From Clostridium sp. (GTDB lineage: Bacteria; Bacillota; Clostridia; Clostridiales; Clostridiaceae): a stretch of DNA of 64,000 bases. Below are positions 36,889 to 46,763 of the stretch, one piece after another. Both the position numbers and the translations under genes were made by a program. The notes below the pieces were generated by a model. The model was not told where the DNA came from and did not search any database. It was given only the letters and a program-made list of their open reading frames with translations. Within the stretch, counting starts at the first letter, position 1. Every line of letters begins with the position of its first letter. Where the stretch lies: the NCBI RefSeq assembly GCF_017888565.1, contig NZ_JAGHFX010000005.1, positions 1 to 64,000 of the forward strand, given 5' to 3'.

Positions 36889-38283
36889 TTACTGAACATC
36901 ACAAATTTCTATATTCCTAACATGCTTAGTTGGATTCCATTCCTTATTATTCTTTCTTATTATACCTTCTATTGTAATTGGTATCCATGTTAATGTATAT
37001 AATGAATATAATAAGAATCTAAAGAATAAAATAAGCTTCTTTTTACCTAAGAATAATGCTGTAGCTAATAAGAATGCTAAATTATAAACTATGTCTATCA
37101 ATAAAACTGTTGCATAATTTTCCGCCTTTGTAGCAAATATAGGTAATATAATTACACTTAAAGAATAGAATATAAGCATTGCAAAAAGTCCAGGTGATAT
37201 TTTTTTATCTAATCTCATAATTAAAGGAGTAATTAAAAATTGCATAATACCAATAACCTTAAAGAAAACATCTCCTGTTAAATAACTAATTAAAAATATA
37301 TTAAGTCCTTCTGGGCTCATGCCTTGAATAAAGCTTAGTACTGCTGATATACCAATCATTAAAGTAAAGAACGGCTGTATAACATATAGAGCACAATCTA
37401 AAACAAACCATTTTCTTTCTTTAATACCTTTCTTAATAAGTTTAATAAAATATCTAGATGCTACATCTGTAAATCCTTGCATCCATCTTCTTCTTTGTAC
37501 CCATGATTGTTTTAACGTTAATGGTTTTTCATCGTAAATTATTGCATCATGAGCCCAACCTACTTTTTCGCCATTTAAAACTAATTTACAACTAAACTCT
37601 AAGTCTTCAGTTAAGCATGTAGCTCCCCAACCAAACTTCTTTAAAATATCTGTGTCTATAGCAAATCCTGTTCCACCAATTTGATTTGATAGTCCAACAT
37701 TTGCTCTTGCTAATTGATACATTCTATTTTGTGTCCAAAATGCTATTGAATAAGAAGTAGCTATCCATGAGTCATTAGGATTTTTGCTATCTATATAGCC
37801 TTGTACTACTTTATAACCTTCTAACATCTTTGAATTTATTTCTTTACACCAATTTTTTGACACTAAATTATCAGCATCAAATACTGCAACTGCATCATAT
37901 TTCTTCTGCATTTTGAATATTTTATCAAACATCCATTCTAATGCATATCCTTTACCCTTTTGCTCTTTATTGAATCTCTCATAAACATAGACTCCATATT
38001 TTCTTGCTATTTTTGCAGTGTTATCATCACAATTATCTGCAATAACAAAAACATCAAAAAGCTCTCTCGGGTAATCCTGATTCAGCATACTTTCTATTAA
38101 CTTTCCAATAACAACTTCCTCATTATGAGCTGCAACAATCATTGCAAACTTCTTTGTAGGTGTATAATTCTTCTTTTCAGCTTTTCTTTTTAATCCAAAA
38201 AAAGCTAGTATAAAATAATACATCATTATTGCAAAGACAACAATCTGAAATACGCCTGTCACAGTAAAAATAACTTCTTCCAT
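36889..38283 (-). CDS. Membrane glycosyltransferase, family 2
   Basis: A GT2 enzyme of 464 residues, related to processive polysaccharide synthases and IcaA/BcsA-like proteins. One N-terminal membrane helix (about 5-30) is followed by the cytosolic GT-A domain with MIVAAHNEE, DNCDDN, the DxD-type AVFDADN, catalytic TED in CLTEDLEF, and QRRRW. Several C-terminal membrane helices (about 300-440) follow. The product is unknown; an exopolysaccharide or glycolipid is likely. No PilZ domain is present. The longer TTG start (38304) would swallow the AGGAGTG RBS, so ATG 38283 is chosen. It stands alone, with a long unusual upstream region. Confidence 0.88.
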   Translation of the reverse strand: MEEVIFTVTGVFQIVVFAIMMYYFILAFFGLKRKAEKKNYTPTKKFAMIVAAHNEEVVIGKLIESMLNQDYPRELFDVFVIADNCDDNTAKIARKYGVYVYERFNKEQKGKGYALEWMFDKIFKMQKKYDAVAVFDADNLVSKNWCKEINSKMLEGYKVVQGYIDSKNPNDSWIATSYSIAFWTQNRMYQLARANVGLSNQIGGTGFAIDTDILKKFGWGATCLTEDLEFSCKLVLNGEKVGWAHDAIIYDEKPLTLKQSWVQRRRWMQGFTDVASRYFIKLIKKGIKERKWFVLDCALYVIQPFFTLMIGISAVLSFIQGMSPEGLNIFLISYLTGDVFFKVIGIMQFLITPLIMRLDKKISPGLFAMLIFYSLSVIILPIFATKAENYATVLLIDIVYNLAFLLATALFLGKKKLILFFRFLLYSLYTLTWIPITIEGIIRKNNKEWNPTKHVRNIEICDVQ

Positions 38284-38370
38284 TACATCCACTCCTATAA
38301 ACAAAGGAAAATTTCCTTATATTACTATTTTTGAACATTATCTTTGACATCTTTATTAAATATATTCTAA

Positions 38371-38429
38371 TAGGGGTAAAAAATCAAGTGTAGAAATCTT
38401 AAAAATTCATTAATATTATATTACCCCTA
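38371..38429. repeat. Spaced inverted repeat upstream of glycosyltransferase gene
   Basis: TAGGGGTAA (38371-38379) and TTACCCCTA (38421-38429) are perfect inverted copies 41 bases apart in a very AT-rich 547-base gap (38284-38830). Partial copies (TTTACCCTAAA near 38680, ATAGGGGTTT near 38809) occur in the same gap. This could be a regulator-binding site pair or the base of a leader hairpin. Confidence 0.5.
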
Positions 38430-38435
38430 CGTGCT

Positions 38436-38638
38436 TCAATTAATAATCTAAGTAATCAAAACTATAAATATATTAAAAAGCTAATATATTTATTTAGTAT
38501 GTTATAAAAATCATAGTTATATATTGTTAATTATATATATGAGTTGCTAAAATAATAACTCTATTTATATATTTTAATTACTTTCAGTTTATCAAATATC
38601 AAATAATTATTTATATATGTTATTTTATCCTATATAAA
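38436..38638. repeat. Diverged direct repeat, copy B (upstream of glycosyltransferase)
   Basis: The partner of 36519-36710, with the same order of landmarks: TCAATTAATAATCTAAGTAA at the start, TTATTTAG near +60, AGTTGCTAAAATA near +106, and CCTATATAA near +193. It lies about 155 bases upstream of the glycosyltransferase start. The pair flanks that gene, which may mean a local duplication of a promoter region or insertion of the gene between repeats. Confidence 0.5.
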
Positions 38639-38749
38639 TAAAGATATAATTAATATGCTTATGTAATAATTCCCTAATTTTTTACCCTAAATAAATATAT
38701 TGTTTATATATCACTTTTATTAATAAAATTTATACTAATAAAATATAAA

Positions 38750-38789
38750 AGTCACTTAGATATAAGTATTAACTTAAAACTAAGTGACT
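38750..38789 (-). terminator. Terminator of gdhA
   Basis: AGTCACTTAG (38750-38759) pairs with CTAAGTGACT (38780-38789), with an inner short stem. On the minus strand the hairpin is followed by TTTTATATTTTAT. It starts about 40 bases after the gdhA stop. Confidence 0.85.
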
Positions 38790-38830
38790 CCTTATTAATA
38801 ATCTTCAAATAGGGGTTTCTATTTTTGAGA

Positions 38831-40264
<1,434 letters not shown>

Positions 40265-40370
40265 TTATTGATTTAATAATTTTATACACAGCTATATATT
40301 ATTTTAAAAATTTGAAAACATTTAAAAATCATTATATAAATTTTATTATGTAGAGTTTTTAAAGTAACTT

Positions 40371-40403
40371 TATAAAGATTACTTTTAAAAAATAATCTTT
40401 ATA
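40371..40403 (-). terminator. Hairpin after small membrane protein gene
   Basis: An 11-bp perfect stem (TATAAAGATTA / TAATCTTTATA), about 40 bases after the stop of the gene at 40441. The U-tract is weak, so this terminator call is tentative. Confidence 0.45.
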
Positions 40404-40440
40404 ATCTATACTTAATTTATATTAATTTATTTAATATAAA

Positions 40441-41064
40441 TTATTTTCTACTTTTTTCTACATCGTCTATTATATATTTTATTATTTTTATATCTTTCCC
40501 TTTACTATACATATATATAGGAATAGCTGTTATTATTCCAACTACAGTTCCAGAAATTATATCCCACATAGTATCGTTTAAACTGCCATTTTGAGCCTTA
40601 AGTCCAAATAATGAATCTGTTGTAAACTCCCATATCTCCCATGCTCCTGCTGCTGCTGTTGCAAATAGTATAACAAATATAACTGAAATTAAAGGATTCA
40701 TTTCTTTTCTTGATTTTTCATTAGTTAAATATAAAAATAAAACATATCCAATTATAGCTAGTATAGCGCCAGATAATAAATGCAAGAATTTATCATAATT
40801 AGTTATTGAATAAAAGTTCCAGACACTTGCTAAATACATTGATAAAAATATAAAACTCATGTTCATATAATATATAATTCTAGACCCTTTAAGAAAGCTC
40901 TTTATATATAATAAATATGCTCCTACTATAGTTACAAAGGTAAGTCCTATTCTAAAAAGTTTTTCTACATCTCTTATTGCAAAACAGTATATAGCAGTTA
41001 TTATTAATACTAAAGTAAAAATAGCTGCTAATATAAATTCATTTCTATTTTTTTTATTTGTCAA
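40441..41064 (-). CDS. Membrane protein, YjdF/DUF2238-like
   Basis: A 207-residue integral membrane protein with about six helices (roughly 10-30, 35-53, 62-80, 93-112, 122-142 and 165-185). It carries conserved polar motifs of the YjdF-like group: NYDKFLHLLSGAILA, GAWEIWEFTTDSLFG, and NDTMWDIISGTVVG, i.e. H, E/D and D residues within helices that suggest a metal- or ion-related role. Function is unknown. It is transcribed alone between gdhA and the rhomboid gene. Confidence 0.75.
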   Translation of the reverse strand: MTNKKNRNEFILAAIFTLVLIITAIYCFAIRDVEKLFRIGLTFVTIVGAYLLYIKSFLKGSRIIYYMNMSFIFLSMYLASVWNFYSITNYDKFLHLLSGAILAIIGYVLFLYLTNEKSRKEMNPLISVIFVILFATAAAGAWEIWEFTTDSLFGLKAQNGSLNDTMWDIISGTVVGIITAIPIYMYSKGKDIKIIKYIIDDVEKSRK

Positions 41065-41154
41065 TTACATCACTCCTAGAATTTAATACCAATAATTATA
41101 CAACAAATTTTAAAACTTATTTTTAATTTATAAATATTGTTTACTAAATATTAA

Positions 41155-42132
41155 CTAATTAATCTTAAGATTTTTATTTTTAAATAATATTAAAGAAGTT
41201 AGTGCTCCAATAATTAATCCGCCTAAATGAGCAAAATTATCTATATTCGGAATAGTTATACCTATAATAACATTCAATACTATAGTTTCTAATATATTCT
41301 TCAAATATTGCTTTCCAATTTTATCTCTTTCTTTTAATCCAAATATAAGCATTGCTCCTAAAAGTCCAAATATTGCTCCTGATGCACCTACAGATATACT
41401 ATTAGGCTTAAATAAATAACTCACCACAGATCCACCTAAAGCCGATATAATATAAATTGCTATATATCTTTTATTCCCATATACAGCTTCGACTTCTCTT
41501 CCTATAATACTAAGAGCACTCATATTAAAGAAAATATGTATTATTCCACCATGTAAAAAAGCAGATGTTAATAATCTATATATTTCCCCACTATTGATTA
41601 AGACATTAACTTTTGCACCCATTTGAATTAGAGTATAAATATCTATATCAATTAAATTTCGTGATTTAATAACTTCGACTAAATATAATAGAATATTTAA
41701 AATAATTATTGTATATGTAACTTTATATTCTTTAAAGCTTATCTTTCTTTTACTATCTATATTTACTATATAATCTATAATTGGAATAAATGCTTTAGAT
41801 CCATTACTACAATATATTATTCTTCTTTCTTTTAAAGAAAAAATTAATTTATTATAATTACTTTCTCCATAATTTATATATTCTCCAGAAGTTAGAATTA
41901 TTAAGTTTAATATAAATGGCTTGTTTAATGATTTTGCTAAATATTCTCTTGCTTCATTAAAGTCAACTTCTTCATCTGAATCCTTCACTACTATAACCCC
42001 AACCATTACTTCATCTAAATCTAATAAACCTATCCATTTATTTTTATTATGAAAATTACTATAATAATCTCTCATAAAGAATTTTAATTCCTTAGTTATT
42101 GAATTAAAAAATACTTTTTCAAACTTCTCCAC
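41155..42132 (-). CDS. Rhomboid family intramembrane serine protease
   Basis: Rhomboids cut membrane proteins within the bilayer. The 325-residue protein has a soluble N-terminal domain of about 145 residues (no signal peptide), then six or seven membrane helices. Catalytic residues are intact: the GGIIHIFFNMSAL oxyanion/asparagine loop, nucleophile serine in VGASGAIFGLLGA (about residue 250), and histidine in NFAHLGGLIIGAL (about 303). The start is GTG 42132 after GGGGG. Substrates are unknown. Confidence 0.92.
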   Translation of the reverse strand: MEKFEKVFFNSITKELKFFMRDYYSNFHNKNKWIGLLDLDEVMVGVIVVKDSDEEVDFNEAREYLAKSLNKPFILNLIILTSGEYINYGESNYNKLIFSLKERRIIYCSNGSKAFIPIIDYIVNIDSKRKISFKEYKVTYTIIILNILLYLVEVIKSRNLIDIDIYTLIQMGAKVNVLINSGEIYRLLTSAFLHGGIIHIFFNMSALSIIGREVEAVYGNKRYIAIYIISALGGSVVSYLFKPNSISVGASGAIFGLLGAMLIFGLKERDKIGKQYLKNILETIVLNVIIGITIPNIDNFAHLGGLIIGALTSLILFKNKNLKIN

Positions 42133-42160
42133 ATATATCCCCCTATCATTTAAATAGTAA

Positions 42161-42193
42161 TAAGCAATTGGTAATTAGTTTACCAATTGCTTA
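42161..42193 (-). terminator. Terminator of pepF
   Basis: A perfect 14-bp stem (TAAGCAATTGGTAA / TTACCAATTGCTTA) with a 5-base loop, 15 bases after the pepF stop. Few U residues follow on the minus strand, but the stem is strong. Confidence 0.7.
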
Positions 42194-42208
42194 TCAAATA
42201 TTAATAAT

Positions 42209-44011
42209 TTAATTAATTTCTTTATCAAGCATATCTAAAAGTTCATTAAACCTCTCTATAGTTGCTTCTAAAGGTTTTGAAGTAGTCATATCAACTCCAG
42301 CTTTCTTTAAAATTTCTATTGGATAATTGCTACCTCCACTCTTTAAAAATTCTATATACTTAGGAACTGCATCTTCTTTTCCTTCCAGTATTGATTTTGC
42401 AAAAGCTGATGCTGCAGCATACCCAGTAGCATATTGATAAACATAGAAATCAGAATAAAAATGTGGTATTCTTGCCCACTCAATATTAATTTCTTCATCA
42501 ACTATCATATCTGGTCCAAAGTATTTAACATTTAAGTCATGCCATGTTTTATTATAATCTTCAGCTGTTAAAGGTATTCCCTTTTCTAAACTTTCATGTG
42601 TATATAATTCAAATTCTGCAAACATAAGCTGTCTAAATACAGTTGTTCTTATTTGCTCTAATTCTTGATTTATTAAATACAACTTTTTCTTCTTATCAGT
42701 TTCTTTATTTATTAAGTGATGTATTAAAAGTGCTTCATTAGTAGTTGATGCTACTTCTGCACAAAACAGAGTGTATCCTGCATAAATATATGGTTGCTCT
42801 TTTCTTGAATAATAAGAATGAATAGAGTGACCCATTTCATGGGCTAAAGTGGATACATCATGTAACTCATAATTATAGTTTAATAAAACATATGGAATTG
42901 TTTTATATCCACCCCAAGAATAAGCTCCTCCTCTTTTACCCTTGTTTTGATATATATCTATCCAGCCTTCTTCAACTCCACTTTTAAAAATATTTAAATA
43001 TTCATCTCCTAATGGTTTTAACCCTTCTAAAACCATATCTACAGCATTATTAAATTCTATATGTTCTTTTGGTATTTCAATAACTGGAACATATAAATCA
43101 TACATATGCATTTCATTTAATCCTAGTAGCTGCTTCTTCAATGCTACATACCTATGAAGAGAATTTAAATTTTCATCTATAGTTTTTACAGAATTCTTAT
43201 AAACTTCTAGAGGTATATCATTTGGCTTTAATGAAGCTTCTAGTGCAGAGTTATATTTTCTAACTTTTGCACTAAAATTAAAGTTCTTTATTGAACTTGT
43301 TAATGTAGTTGCAAAAGTATTTTCTAAATCTTTATATGACTTAAATAATGTTTTAAATGCTTCTTCTCTTACTTTTCTATCTTTACTTTTTATAAATCCT
43401 GAATAATTCCCTTCAGTTAACTCTACTTTTTCACCATCTTCATCAACTATGTTTCCAAATTTCATATCCGCATTTGTAAGCATATTGTGAATTGAATCTG
43501 GAGCGTCTAAACAATCTGAAACTTGTGCTAATAATTCTTCTTGCTCTTTACTTAAAATATGAGGTTTTTCTTTTAGTATATCTTCAAACATAAATGAATA
43601 CATCTTTAATTTTTCATTACTGTTTATAGCATTTCTTATAAAATTATCTTCTAATGACAATATTTCTGGTACAAAATATGCTGTATATGATGCAAATTCA
43701 GCCATATAAGAATCTACCTTATTCATCATAGCTTGATATTTAGGATTAGAAGTATCTTCATCACATTTTAAATGAGCATATACATATACTATTTCAGCCT
43801 TTATTCCTAAATCCACATATTTATTCAAGTAAGCTAAAATATTTTCTTCATCATTTAACTTTCCTTCAAAATCTTTAAGTGATGGAGCCTCTTTTTTTAA
43901 TTCTTCAAATGTTTTCTCCCACTCCTCATCAGTTGAAAATATTTTATTTACCTTCCACTTATATTTATCTTCGATTTCTTCTCTTTTTTTCAATCCCTTT
44001 GATTCACTCAT
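42209..44011 (-). CDS. pepF: Oligoendopeptidase F
   Basis: A cytosolic M3B zinc metallopeptidase that degrades oligopeptides of about 7-17 residues. The 600-residue protein has the zinc motif in STLAHEMGHSIHSYYS (HExxH, about residue 390), with the third ligand glutamate in LFCAEVASTTNEALL. The C-terminal signature is FYVYQYATGYAAASAFAKSIL, and the N-terminal helices are typical. Length is standard. It follows the small acidic gene at 44046 by 34 bases and is probably co-transcribed with it. Confidence 0.95.
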   Translation of the reverse strand: MSESKGLKKREEIEDKYKWKVNKIFSTDEEWEKTFEELKKEAPSLKDFEGKLNDEENILAYLNKYVDLGIKAEIVYVYAHLKCDEDTSNPKYQAMMNKVDSYMAEFASYTAYFVPEILSLEDNFIRNAINSNEKLKMYSFMFEDILKEKPHILSKEQEELLAQVSDCLDAPDSIHNMLTNADMKFGNIVDEDGEKVELTEGNYSGFIKSKDRKVREEAFKTLFKSYKDLENTFATTLTSSIKNFNFSAKVRKYNSALEASLKPNDIPLEVYKNSVKTIDENLNSLHRYVALKKQLLGLNEMHMYDLYVPVIEIPKEHIEFNNAVDMVLEGLKPLGDEYLNIFKSGVEEGWIDIYQNKGKRGGAYSWGGYKTIPYVLLNYNYELHDVSTLAHEMGHSIHSYYSRKEQPYIYAGYTLFCAEVASTTNEALLIHHLINKETDKKKKLYLINQELEQIRTTVFRQLMFAEFELYTHESLEKGIPLTAEDYNKTWHDLNVKYFGPDMIVDEEINIEWARIPHFYSDFYVYQYATGYAAASAFAKSILEGKEDAVPKYIEFLKSGGSNYPIEILKKAGVDMTTSKPLEATIERFNELLDMLDKEIN

Positions 44012-44045
44012 ATTTTTTTGCCTAATCTTTTTTAGGCCCTCCCTT

Positions 44046-44444
44046 CTAATTATATTCTTCTTCTTTTCCTACAATATCCTTAAAAACATTTTCCATAGAA
44101 TCTTCAATTAATTCTACACATCTTGTTATTCTTTCCTTCATAACCTCATAATCATCTACATATTTAAATTTTATTAAAAATGTAGGATTATATTCATCTA
44201 ACATATCCTCAATTTCAAATTCTTCTTTTATAAAGGCATCATAATTAAAAACATCGTATATTGCTGAGTATTCCCATTCTTCTACATCTTTATTTGTATC
44301 AAAATATAAATTTACAACTTCGTTAACAACAAAAAGTTTTTTTACATATAAAGCTCCCTCTGAAACTTGAAAACTCCCAAGCTCCTTAGTTATAAATCCC
44401 GTATCTTTATCCTTTTCCATTAATACTAAACTTGAAAAATCCAT
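44046..44444 (-). CDS. Conserved clostridial protein of unknown function
   Basis: A 132-residue acidic protein (many E and D, few basic residues), predicted soluble alpha/beta with no signal peptide. Visible segments include MDFSSLVLMEKDKDTGFITKELGSF, a long acidic middle (DTNKDVEEWEYSAIYDVFNYDAFI), and a C-terminal helix (RCVELIEDSMENVFKDIVG). It resembles small uncharacterised clostridial proteins (possibly the DUF6762 group), but I cannot assign function. It lies upstream of pepF and is divergent from the zinc ABC operon. Confidence 0.75.
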   Translation of the reverse strand: MDFSSLVLMEKDKDTGFITKELGSFQVSEGALYVKKLFVVNEVVNLYFDTNKDVEEWEYSAIYDVFNYDAFIKEEFEIEDMLDEYNPTFLIKFKYVDDYEVMKERITRCVELIEDSMENVFKDIVGKEEEYN

Positions 44445-44630
44445 GTATATTCCTCCAAAATCTTTACTTTAGTTTTAATAACTTACCTATATTATATGTT
44501 TTATTCATAATATAAATCAACAGAATAAAATAATTAAGAAATGAAATACTGAAAGTAAACTGCTTTACATTTTAAATTTGTGTCAATAATACAAATAACA
44601 AGTAAATCAATAATATATTTAAAGTTATTG

Positions 44631-44660
44631 TTGCAAACCATTCGCATTTTCATATATAAT
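44631..44660 (+). promoter_or_regulatory. Promoter with possible Zur operator for the metal ABC operon
   Basis: TTGCAA (44631-44636), 18 bases, then TATAAT (44655-44660) forms a good sigma-A promoter 33 bases upstream of the ATPase start. Overlapping it, 44632-44646 reads TGCAAACCATTCGCA, an imperfect dyad TGCRAA-N3-TTYGCA that could bind the Fur-family regulator encoded just downstream. The operator part is speculative. Confidence 0.55.
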
Positions 44661-44692
44661 AATTCTAGACTATTTAGGAGATGATTTTTTTT

Positions 44693-45364
44693 ATGATTAA
44701 TATAAAAGATTTATGTTTTTCATATTCCAATAAGCCACCATATTTACTTAAAGATATAAACTTAAATATACCTCAAGGTATATATTTATCTATAGTTGGT
44801 GAAAATGGAAGTTGTAAAACAACACTAATAAAACTAATACTAGGTTTATTAAAACCAACATCTGGTTCAATTGAAGTTCAATCAAATTCTATTGGATATG
44901 TTCCACAAAGATTAGATTCTTTTAACTCACAATTTCCTATTACAGTAAAAGAAGTTTTATCTTGTCATAAAAAAGGCTTGAAAAATAATAATATAAATAT
45001 TTCTTCTATGCTTGAAACTGTAAATATGAAAGATTATGAAGCAAGACTTTTAGGAATGCTATCAGGTGGACAACAGCAAAGAGTTCTTATTGCTAGAGCC
45101 TTAATGGGAAATCCAGATATTATTATTCTCGATGAACCTTCTACTGGTGTTGATGAAGCAAATCAAATTGAAATATACAATATTTTAAAGAAACTAAATC
45201 AAGTGGATAAAAAGACTATTATATCAATAGAACATAATATAGATATTGCTTTAAATAATTCGACTCATATACTTAAAGTTGATAATGGAAATATTACATT
45301 ATTTACAGTTGATGAATATAAAAATTTTAGAAATAATAATTTAAAGTTAAATGATGCTATTTAA
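44693..45364 (+). CDS. znuC: Zinc/manganese-type ABC transporter ATPase
   Basis: The ATPase subunit of a metal-ion importer (ZnuC/AdcC type). Motifs are: Walker A GENGSCKTT, in which the usual glycine before lysine is cysteine; Q-loop YVPQR; signature LSGGQQQR; Walker B IIILDEPSTGVD; and H-loop SIEHNID. ATG 44681 directly touches AGGAG, so ATG 44693 (MINIKDLCFSYSN), 12 bases away, is the likelier start (223 residues). The permease gene follows by 26 bases. No substrate-binding lipoprotein gene is adjacent. Confidence 0.9.
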   Translation: MINIKDLCFSYSNKPPYLLKDINLNIPQGIYLSIVGENGSCKTTLIKLILGLLKPTSGSIEVQSNSIGYVPQRLDSFNSQFPITVKEVLSCHKKGLKNNNINISSMLETVNMKDYEARLLGMLSGGQQQRVLIARALMGNPDIIILDEPSTGVDEANQIEIYNILKKLNQVDKKTIISIEHNIDIALNNSTHILKVDNGNITLFTVDEYKNFRNNNLKLNDAI

Positions 45365-45390
45365 GTTTATGATCAAGAAAGGTAGATTAT

Positions 45391-46188
45391 ATGTTTCAAT
45401 TAGATTTTATGCAAAATGCCTTTATGGCTGGCTTTATAATATCAATACTTTGTCCTTTCATAGGACTTTTTTTAGTGCTTAGACGCTACTCAATGATTGG
45501 TGATACATTATCACATTCCTCTTTTGCTGGAGTTGCTATAGGATTAGTTATAGGGGTTAATCCTATTATAACAGCATTTTTATTTACGACTATTTGCGCA
45601 ATAATTATTGAATTATTAAGAGAATACTATAAAAAATATGCTGAACTTGTTATGTCCTTAGTTTTAACCTTTAGCTTAGGTATAGCAATAATACTTATAA
45701 GTAGTGGAAAAGCTTCTGCTAAAGTTAATTCTTTTTTATTTGGTAGTATTCTTACTGTTTCTACTCAAGATATATTTATGATATTAATTGTAGGAATAAT
45801 ATGCTTAATAGCACTTATTTTTTTATATAATAAACTTATTTATATTACCTTTGATGAAGAAGGTGCAAAAACTGCTGGGATAAAAGTAAAATTAATAAAC
45901 TATATTTTTACTATATTAGTTGGTGCAACTATTTCAATGTCTATAAGAATAATGGGGATACTTGTAATTTCCTCTATAATGATTGTTCCTGTTGCTACTG
46001 CAATGCAATTAAAAAAAGGATTTAAAACAACATTATTATATTCAATATTTTTTGGAATGTTTGATATTTTGATGGGATTATTTTTATCGTATTATATAAA
46101 TAGTGCTCCAGGAGGTACTATTGCAATTACTTCAGTATTTACTTTAATTATAGTAATAATATTAGATAAATTTTTAAATTTTAAATAA
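45391..46188 (+). CDS. znuB: Metal ABC transporter permease
   Basis: The membrane subunit (ABC-3 family) of a zinc or manganese importer. Its 265 residues form about eight helices starting FMQNAFMAGFIISILCPFIGLFLVLRRYSMIGDTLSHSSFAG, the strongly conserved family start. The cytoplasmic coupling segment TFDEEGAKTAGIKV and the MRIMGILVISSIMIVPVATAM stretch support the assignment. It is co-transcribed with the ATPase gene and ends before a strong bidirectional terminator. Confidence 0.92.
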   Translation: MFQLDFMQNAFMAGFIISILCPFIGLFLVLRRYSMIGDTLSHSSFAGVAIGLVIGVNPIITAFLFTTICAIIIELLREYYKKYAELVMSLVLTFSLGIAIILISSGKASAKVNSFLFGSILTVSTQDIFMILIVGIICLIALIFLYNKLIYITFDEEGAKTAGIKVKLINYIFTILVGATISMSIRIMGILVISSIMIVPVATAMQLKKGFKTTLLYSIFFGMFDILMGLFLSYYINSAPGGTIAITSVFTLIIVIILDKFLNFK

Positions 46189-46201
46189 CATTTAAATTTA
46201 G

Positions 46202-46245
46202 ATTATAAAAGGGATATCTTCATATGAAAATATCCCTTTTATAAT
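46202..46245. terminator. Terminator between znuB and the Fur-family gene
   Basis: A 16-bp perfect stem (ATTATAAAAGGGATAT / ATATCCCTTTTATAAT) around a 12-base loop, between convergent genes. T-rich on both sides, it can serve both directions. Confidence 0.88.
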
Positions 46246-46290
46246 TTAATTGCTATTAACCTTTATTTATTTCATAATTAATATTAATGT

Positions 46291-46701
46291 CTATTTGTTC
46301 TTTTTACATTGATCACAAATACCATTAAGTTCTAACTTGTGTTCTGTTAAGCTAAATCCCACCTTAGCCTTTATAGCTTCTTCTATTTCTTCCATGGGAC
46401 AAGGTATTTCAACACACTTATGACAGACATCACATTTTAAAGTGTGTTTATGACTTTCTTTTTTAAATATATATATTGCAGGTCCATCTATATTTATTTT
46501 TTTAATTATATCTTTTTCTTCAAGTAACTCTAGTGTTCTATATATAGTGCTAAGATTTAAATTTTCATTTTGCTTTTTACATTCACAATATATATTTTCT
46601 GCTGATAGCCCTTTATCTGAAGACTCTATTATATTTAAAATTGAAATTCTTCCTGCTGTTATTCTAATTCCATTTTCTTTTAAATAATTTTCCCAGCTCA
46701 T
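46291..46701 (-). CDS. zur: Fur family metalloregulator (probably Zur)
   Basis: A 136-residue Fur-family repressor: a winged helix (GIRITAGRISILNIIESSDKG, then NLSTIYRTLELLEEKDII) and a C-terminal dimerisation domain with the regulatory HKHTLKCDVC site. Structural zinc pairs are CDVCHKC and CDQC. The family includes Fur, Zur and PerR; placement next to a zinc-type ABC operon favours Zur. A second family member could still be PerR-like, so specificity is inferred. RBS AGGAG precedes ATG 46701. Confidence 0.85.
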   Translation of the reverse strand: MSWENYLKENGIRITAGRISILNIIESSDKGLSAENIYCECKKQNENLNLSTIYRTLELLEEKDIIKKINIDGPAIYIFKKESHKHTLKCDVCHKCVEIPCPMEEIEEAIKAKVGFSLTEHKLELNGICDQCKKNK

Positions 46702-46763
46702 TTTATTCTCCTAACGTTCTAATCTTTATATAATTATAACACTATTACTCTACATATTAAATA

